A stretch of 64,000 nucleotides of DNA from Acidobacteriota bacterium (lineage in GTDB: Bacteria; Acidobacteriota; Blastocatellia; Pyrinomonadales; Pyrinomonadaceae), in contig QHXI01000048.1 in NCBI GenBank assembly GCA_003222895.1, forward strand, positions 1-64,000, read 5' to 3'. This document shows, piece after piece, positions 60,943 to 64,000 of the stretch. The notes under the pieces were generated by a model, which saw only the letters and a program-made list of their open reading frames with translations, did no database searches and had not been told where the DNA came from. How positions within the stretch are numbered: position 1 is the first letter of the stretch; each line of letters starts with the position of its first letter. The translations under genes were made by a program, and so were the position numbers.

Positions 60943-62427
60943 TCAGCTTTCGCTATAGGCGTCGCTTAGTTTGCGAAAGTGGTAGCCGACTGCGGCCAGG
61001 CGCAGCGAGTCGGCGAACTTGTTCCGGTGTTTCACGATCGCCCGGCTGAAGAAACGCCAGAATTCCCAGCGCGCCGAATCAACCACGCCAAGCTTGAACA
61101 GAATGCGGGTGAGGGTCATAAAACCTCTCACCAGGCCGTAATGTTGCGGCTCAGAAAACTGCTGGGCAGTCCGGCGCATCGAGTCCAGAACTCGCTGATA
61201 ATATTCACGAGGGCTGTAGATCGTGCGCATGATTGATTGGTAACCCTGCACCAGGAAGGCCGGATCCATTCGCGTTTTGAAATTGAAGGTACAGACGGTG
61301 TTGTTGCCTGAAGCTTCTCCGAGTAACCGGCCCTCGCGTTCCAGTCTCTTCCAAAGTTGCGTATCCGGCAGGGCGTTGAGTAGACCAACCATCGCAAGTG
61401 GAATCGCGCTCTTGCGAATGAAATCGATCTGCCGCTCAAAAATATCGACCGGATCGTTATCAAAACCAACGATGAAGCCGGCCATGACTTCCATTCCGTA
61501 ACTCTGAATCTTCTTGACAGAACCAAGCAGGTCTCCGCGGTTCTGCGACTTTTGCGCTTCCTGCAAACTCTCTTCGACGGGCGTTTCGATGCCAATGAAA
61601 ACGCGGCGGAAACCGGCCTCGCGCATGCTTGCCAGCAATGGTTCATCGTCGGCAAGATTCAAACTCGATTCAGTAAGCAACGAAAATGGATAACCGTGGG
61701 CCTTCTGCCATGCCGCAATTTCGGGTAACAGTAGCCGCACGTTTTTCTTGTTGCCGATGAAATTGTCGTCGACGATGAAGACCGTCCCACGCCAATTGAG
61801 GTCGTAAAGCACATCGAGTTCCGCGAGCATCTGCTGGTTACTCTTCGTTCGCGGCACGCGGCCGTAGATTTCGATGATGTCGCAAAACTCGCACGAGAAA
61901 GGACAGCCGCGCGAGTACTGAATCGACATCGCGCTGTAGCGCTTCATGTTCGCGAGATGAAAGTGGGCCATCGGCGTGGCGGACAATGGCGGACGTTCGG
62001 CGGCCTGGTATGTTCGTTTCGCCTCGCCGCGCGCAAGATCCTCGATGAATTGTGGCAGGGTTGTCTCAGCTTCGCCAAGAAAGACATGATCCGCTTCCGG
62101 TAACTCTTCGATCGTAGTGGTGACGTAAGGTCCGCCCAGCACGACGCGTTTACCGCGGGCTTTGCATCGCCGCACCACGTCGCGCAACGATTCTTTCTGC
62201 ACCAGCATCGCGGTCGCGAAAACCATGTCGGCCCACTCGATGTCCGTGGACTTCAGCGATTCCACATTCAAGTCGATCAGCCTTCGCTCCCAGGATTCTG
62301 GCAGCAGCGCCGACACCGTCAACAATCCCAATGGAGGAAACGCGCAACGCTTGCCCTCGAACGGCAGTGCGTGCCGAAAACTCCAATATGTATCGGGAAA
62401 TTCAGGGTTGATTAATAAAACTTTCAT
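60943..62427 (-). CDS. B12-binding radical SAM protein (DUF4070 type)
   Basis: About 494 residues. N-terminal cobalamin-binding Rossmann-type domain ([26 protein letters not shown]), then the radical SAM core with [18 protein letters not shown] (CxxxCxxC) and a C-terminal region as in DUF4070 proteins. ATG 62425-62427 is preferred over ATG 62457. The reaction is unknown; lipid or hopanoid methylation-like chemistry is plausible given the adjacent desaturase. Confidence 0.9.
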   Translation of the reverse strand: MKVLLINPEFPDTYWSFRHALPFEGKRCAFPPLGLLTVSALLPESWERRLIDLNVESLKSTDIEWADMVFATAMLVQKESLRDVVRRCKARGKRVVLGGPYVTTTIEELPEADHVFLGEAETTLPQFIEDLARGEAKRTYQAAERPPLSATPMAHFHLANMKRYSAMSIQYSRGCPFSCEFCDIIEIYGRVPRTKSNQQMLAELDVLYDLNWRGTVFIVDDNFIGNKKNVRLLLPEIAAWQKAHGYPFSLLTESSLNLADDEPLLASMREAGFRRVFIGIETPVEESLQEAQKSQNRGDLLGSVKKIQSYGMEVMAGFIVGFDNDPVDIFERQIDFIRKSAIPLAMVGLLNALPDTQLWKRLEREGRLLGEASGNNTVCTFNFKTRMDPAFLVQGYQSIMRTIYSPREYYQRVLDSMRRTAQQFSEPQHYGLVRGFMTLTRILFKLGVVDSARWEFWRFFSRAIVKHRNKFADSLRLAAVGYHFRKLSDAYSES

Positions 62428-62527
62428 GGATATTTTCCGTCTGTCGGTTTTCAGCAAACACGTCGGGTGGACTAATTCTCGCAGTGATCGAGGTAAGATC
62501 GCAACTTACCGCCGAAGCGTTTCCAGC

Positions 62528-62752
62528 TCACCCGCGCGGCTTAGTCGGCTTGTCGCGCCCCATCTTAAGCACGTCGCCCGGCTTACACTTCAGGGTTCGG
62601 CAGATCAACTCGAGGGTATTAAACGTAATGCCCTGGGCCCTGTCTTTCTTAAGTCGCCACAACGTCGTATGGCTCATGCCGGTTTCCTTAGCGAGCCAAT
62701 AAAAAGATCGCCCGCGAGCTTTTAGTAAGTGATCGATTTGAACTCTGATCAT
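62528..62752 (-). CDS. XRE-family (Cro/C1-type) transcriptional regulator
   Basis: About 74 residues, a single helix-turn-helix domain: RGRSFYWLAKETGMSHTTLW followed by RTLKCKPGDVLKM. ATG 62750-62752 has AAGGTG a few bases upstream; the longer frame from 62797 is less likely. It sits upstream of the radical SAM gene on the same strand, and may regulate it or itself. Confidence 0.88.
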   Translation of the reverse strand: MIRVQIDHLLKARGRSFYWLAKETGMSHTTLWRLKKDRAQGITFNTLELICRTLKCKPGDVLKMGRDKPTKPRG

Positions 62753-62834
62753 TGCACCTTTTCTATCGAGCGCTTGCAGCATACACGCCCGGGACACTTC
62801 TGTCTAATGTTAATTGACGAAATATATTTCATGT

Positions 62835-62863
62835 TTGACATATAGTAGGTATCCCTGTAGTGT
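62835..62863 (+). promoter_or_regulatory. Possible sigma-70-like promoter for the STAS gene
   Basis: TTGACA at 62835-62840, 17 bases, then TAGTGT at 62858-62863, about 110 bases upstream of the STAS gene start in an AT-rich stretch. The -10 is a weak match. Confidence 0.25.
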
Positions 62864-62971
62864 TGTTGTAGATTGGGTTAAGCTAGCTCCGTCCTCAGTT
62901 CTTCTGGAATTCGCCAGATCATCTGAAGCCAACAGCTAATCATTCCAACGCGCATTTCCGATGGAATTTGC

Positions 62972-63421
62972 GTGCGCGATCGTGACAACTTGAACGAGCT
63001 TGGCTTCAAAGAACGACGCAGCGGAGCGGTCACCATCCTTGATACTGATGAATTGTTGAGAATCAAGCTGCGATTCGGTGGAAGCAGCGTAACGCTCACC
63101 AACGCGGCTTCATCGCTTCTAGCCGACGGTCAAAAACATATCCTTTTGAATCTGGAACAAGTGAAGTCAATCAGCGCCAGAGGGTTGGGCGAACTGGTTT
63201 CAACTCTGGTGATAGTCAGAGACAACGGCGGCGAGTTGAAGCTATTCAATTTGTCGCGGACCGTGCGGCAACTGATGGGGGCGACTAATTTATTCACGGT
63301 GTTCGGCCTTTACGATAGCGAAGCCCATGCGGTCCACAGCTTTCTCGCCAGCACGACGCCGACTCGCGAAAAAAGGTCAGCCGAATTAGCCAGGGGTAAA
63401 GTGACAAATGATCGTATGTGA
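62972..63421 (+). CDS. STAS-domain protein lacking the phosphorylatable serine
   Basis: A 149-residue anti-sigma-factor-antagonist-like protein. The STAS fold is clear: LRIKLRFGGSSVTLTNAASS, HILLNLEQVKSISARGLGEL, then VRDNGGELKLFNLSRTVRQL. Where SpoIIAA-type proteins have D-S-[ST]-G-LG, this has S-A-R-GLG, so the usual phospho-acceptor Ser is missing. It probably is not switched by an RsbW-like kinase. The start is GTG at 62972; the gene overlaps the next by 14 bases. Confidence 0.85.
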   Translation: MRDRDNLNELGFKERRSGAVTILDTDELLRIKLRFGGSSVTLTNAASSLLADGQKHILLNLEQVKSISARGLGELVSTLVIVRDNGGELKLFNLSRTVRQLMGATNLFTVFGLYDSEAHAVHSFLASTTPTREKRSAELARGKVTNDRM

Positions 63422-63659
63422 ATTCTGTTTGCATTACACGCAGGGCGGCGAATGCAAACTCGGTCTGAATATTCCCAAGGGAATGTCCTGTCGAGAGTTC
63501 GCACCCGGCATCGAGAAGTTCTGTGCCGATCGAGCGGACTTCGTAAATGAAAATCAGATCGTTCAAATGGCGACCTTCTTTGGTTTCCAGAGGACGGAAC
63601 TGAAAAAGATTAAGATCATGGCGGCCAGCGAAGCGAAACTGTCGCTAGCGGCATCGTGA
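63408..63659 (+). CDS. Small cysteine-containing protein overlapping the STAS gene
   Basis: An 83-residue protein: CEFCLHYTQGGECKLGLNIP with spaced cysteines (C4, C7, C16, C28) like a small zinc or iron-sulphur site, followed by a helical tail. Overlap with the preceding gene implies coupled translation. Not recognised as a named family. Confidence 0.7.
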   Translation: MIVCEFCLHYTQGGECKLGLNIPKGMSCREFAPGIEKFCADRADFVNENQIVQMATFFGFQRTELKKIKIMAASEAKLSLAAS

Positions 63660-63677
63660 AACTGCATTAATTGGAAG

Positions 63678-63899
63678 ATGAAAACATTTACAGATATCGA
63701 GGCAAAGCCTAAAACGAAGGGTCTGAATTGGGGCACCGCGGTTTTCTTGATCGTGGCCCACTTGGGCATTCGGGTGCTGCAACTGCTCGGTCTCGCGCGC
63801 GGAATTAAGCGTGCCCGTTTTGATTCAACCAAAGCCGCGTGGCGCCTGGTCAGTGGCAAGCGCAAACGGAAACGGCTGCTTGGCGGCGCTCAAGCCTAA
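63678..63899 (+). pseudogene. Internally deleted copy of the acyl desaturase
   Basis: A 73-codon frame: the first 30 residues (KGLNWGTAVFLIVAHLG) match the start of the desaturase at 60012, and the remainder (IRVLQLLGLARGIKRARF) matches its last 45 residues. About 220-230 residues including all histidine boxes are missing, in frame. The junction bases TTGGGCATTCG suggest a microhomology deletion. It cannot be catalytic, but the frame is still open. Confidence 0.8.
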
Positions 63900-64000
63900 T
63901 CGCGTTCATCAATGCCAAAGGTCATCTGGTCATGCTCGCACTGTGGAACCGTCTTGCCACTATGGCGGGTCCGATGCACTAACTGCCGCCGGCTCGCCGT

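Overview
The window looks like about 64 kb of chromosome from an uncultured Acidobacteriota, most likely the Blastocatellia/Pyrinomonadaceae side. This is inference: no rRNA gene is present. It rests on GC of roughly 55%, many REP-like palindromes between genes, and a gene mix typical of such genomes: an Lhr-type helicase, a roughly 3000-residue cyclic-glucan-synthase-like protein, a large secreted VPS10-type propeller, BMP nucleoside uptake and a LodA-like quinoprotein. There is no phage, CRISPR array, rRNA or recognisable tRNA.

Layout. 1-2.4 kb: end of an amino-acid permease with a cytosolic UspA-like tail, then a secreted amidohydrolase. 2.4-3.8 kb: an AT-rich island with a 2-TM beta-rich protein (Cap15-like shape) and a decayed gene end. 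3.85-12.9 kb: a minus-strand nucleoside uptake and salvage block (pyrimidine-nucleoside phosphorylase, BMP lipoprotein, ABC ATPase, two permeases, purine nucleoside phosphorylase, uridine kinase, cytidine deaminase). Two small elements, each carrying a four-helix-bundle gene between heptamer-like inverted repeats, sit exactly in two of its gene junctions. 12.9-15.3 kb: ispF, ispD and a PIN-TRAM protein. 15.4-16.4 kb: a zinc-ribbon protein and a toxin-antitoxin pair. 16.4-24.4 kb: VPS10-type protein, radA, an ArsC-like protein, glutamate dehydrogenase and a TonB-like protein.

24.4-29.6 kb: a four-part minus-strand cluster of LodB-like flavoprotein, LodA-like CTQ protein, membrane-anchored diheme cytochrome c and a frame-disrupted trypsin-like peptidase. 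29.9-36.6 kb: split LigD (ligase and polymerase as separate genes) and an Lhr-type helicase carrying three in-frame palindromic insertions. 36.8-40.8 kb: response regulator, tandem DUF6328 protein, an amber-interrupted small 'plasmid stabilization' gene, DUF4142, DUF2231 and DoxX proteins. 41-49.9 kb: a GT84/GH94 protein. 49.9-53.5 kb: DUF763, thyA and a cysteine-desulfurase-like protein. 53.8-59.8 kb: Hsp20, UbiB-like kinase, RRM protein, DEAD-box helicase and small proteins. 60-63.9 kb: acyl desaturase, B12-radical SAM protein, XRE regulator, a STAS protein lacking the usual serine, and an internally deleted desaturase copy.

The best leads are (1) the CTQ oxidase plus diheme cytochrome cluster, which may be a cytochrome-coupled LodA-type enzyme; (2) four-helix-bundle genes as cargo of small inverted-repeat elements; (3) a palindromic repeat family found in frame inside several protein genes, comparable in behaviour to the Rickettsia palindromic elements.
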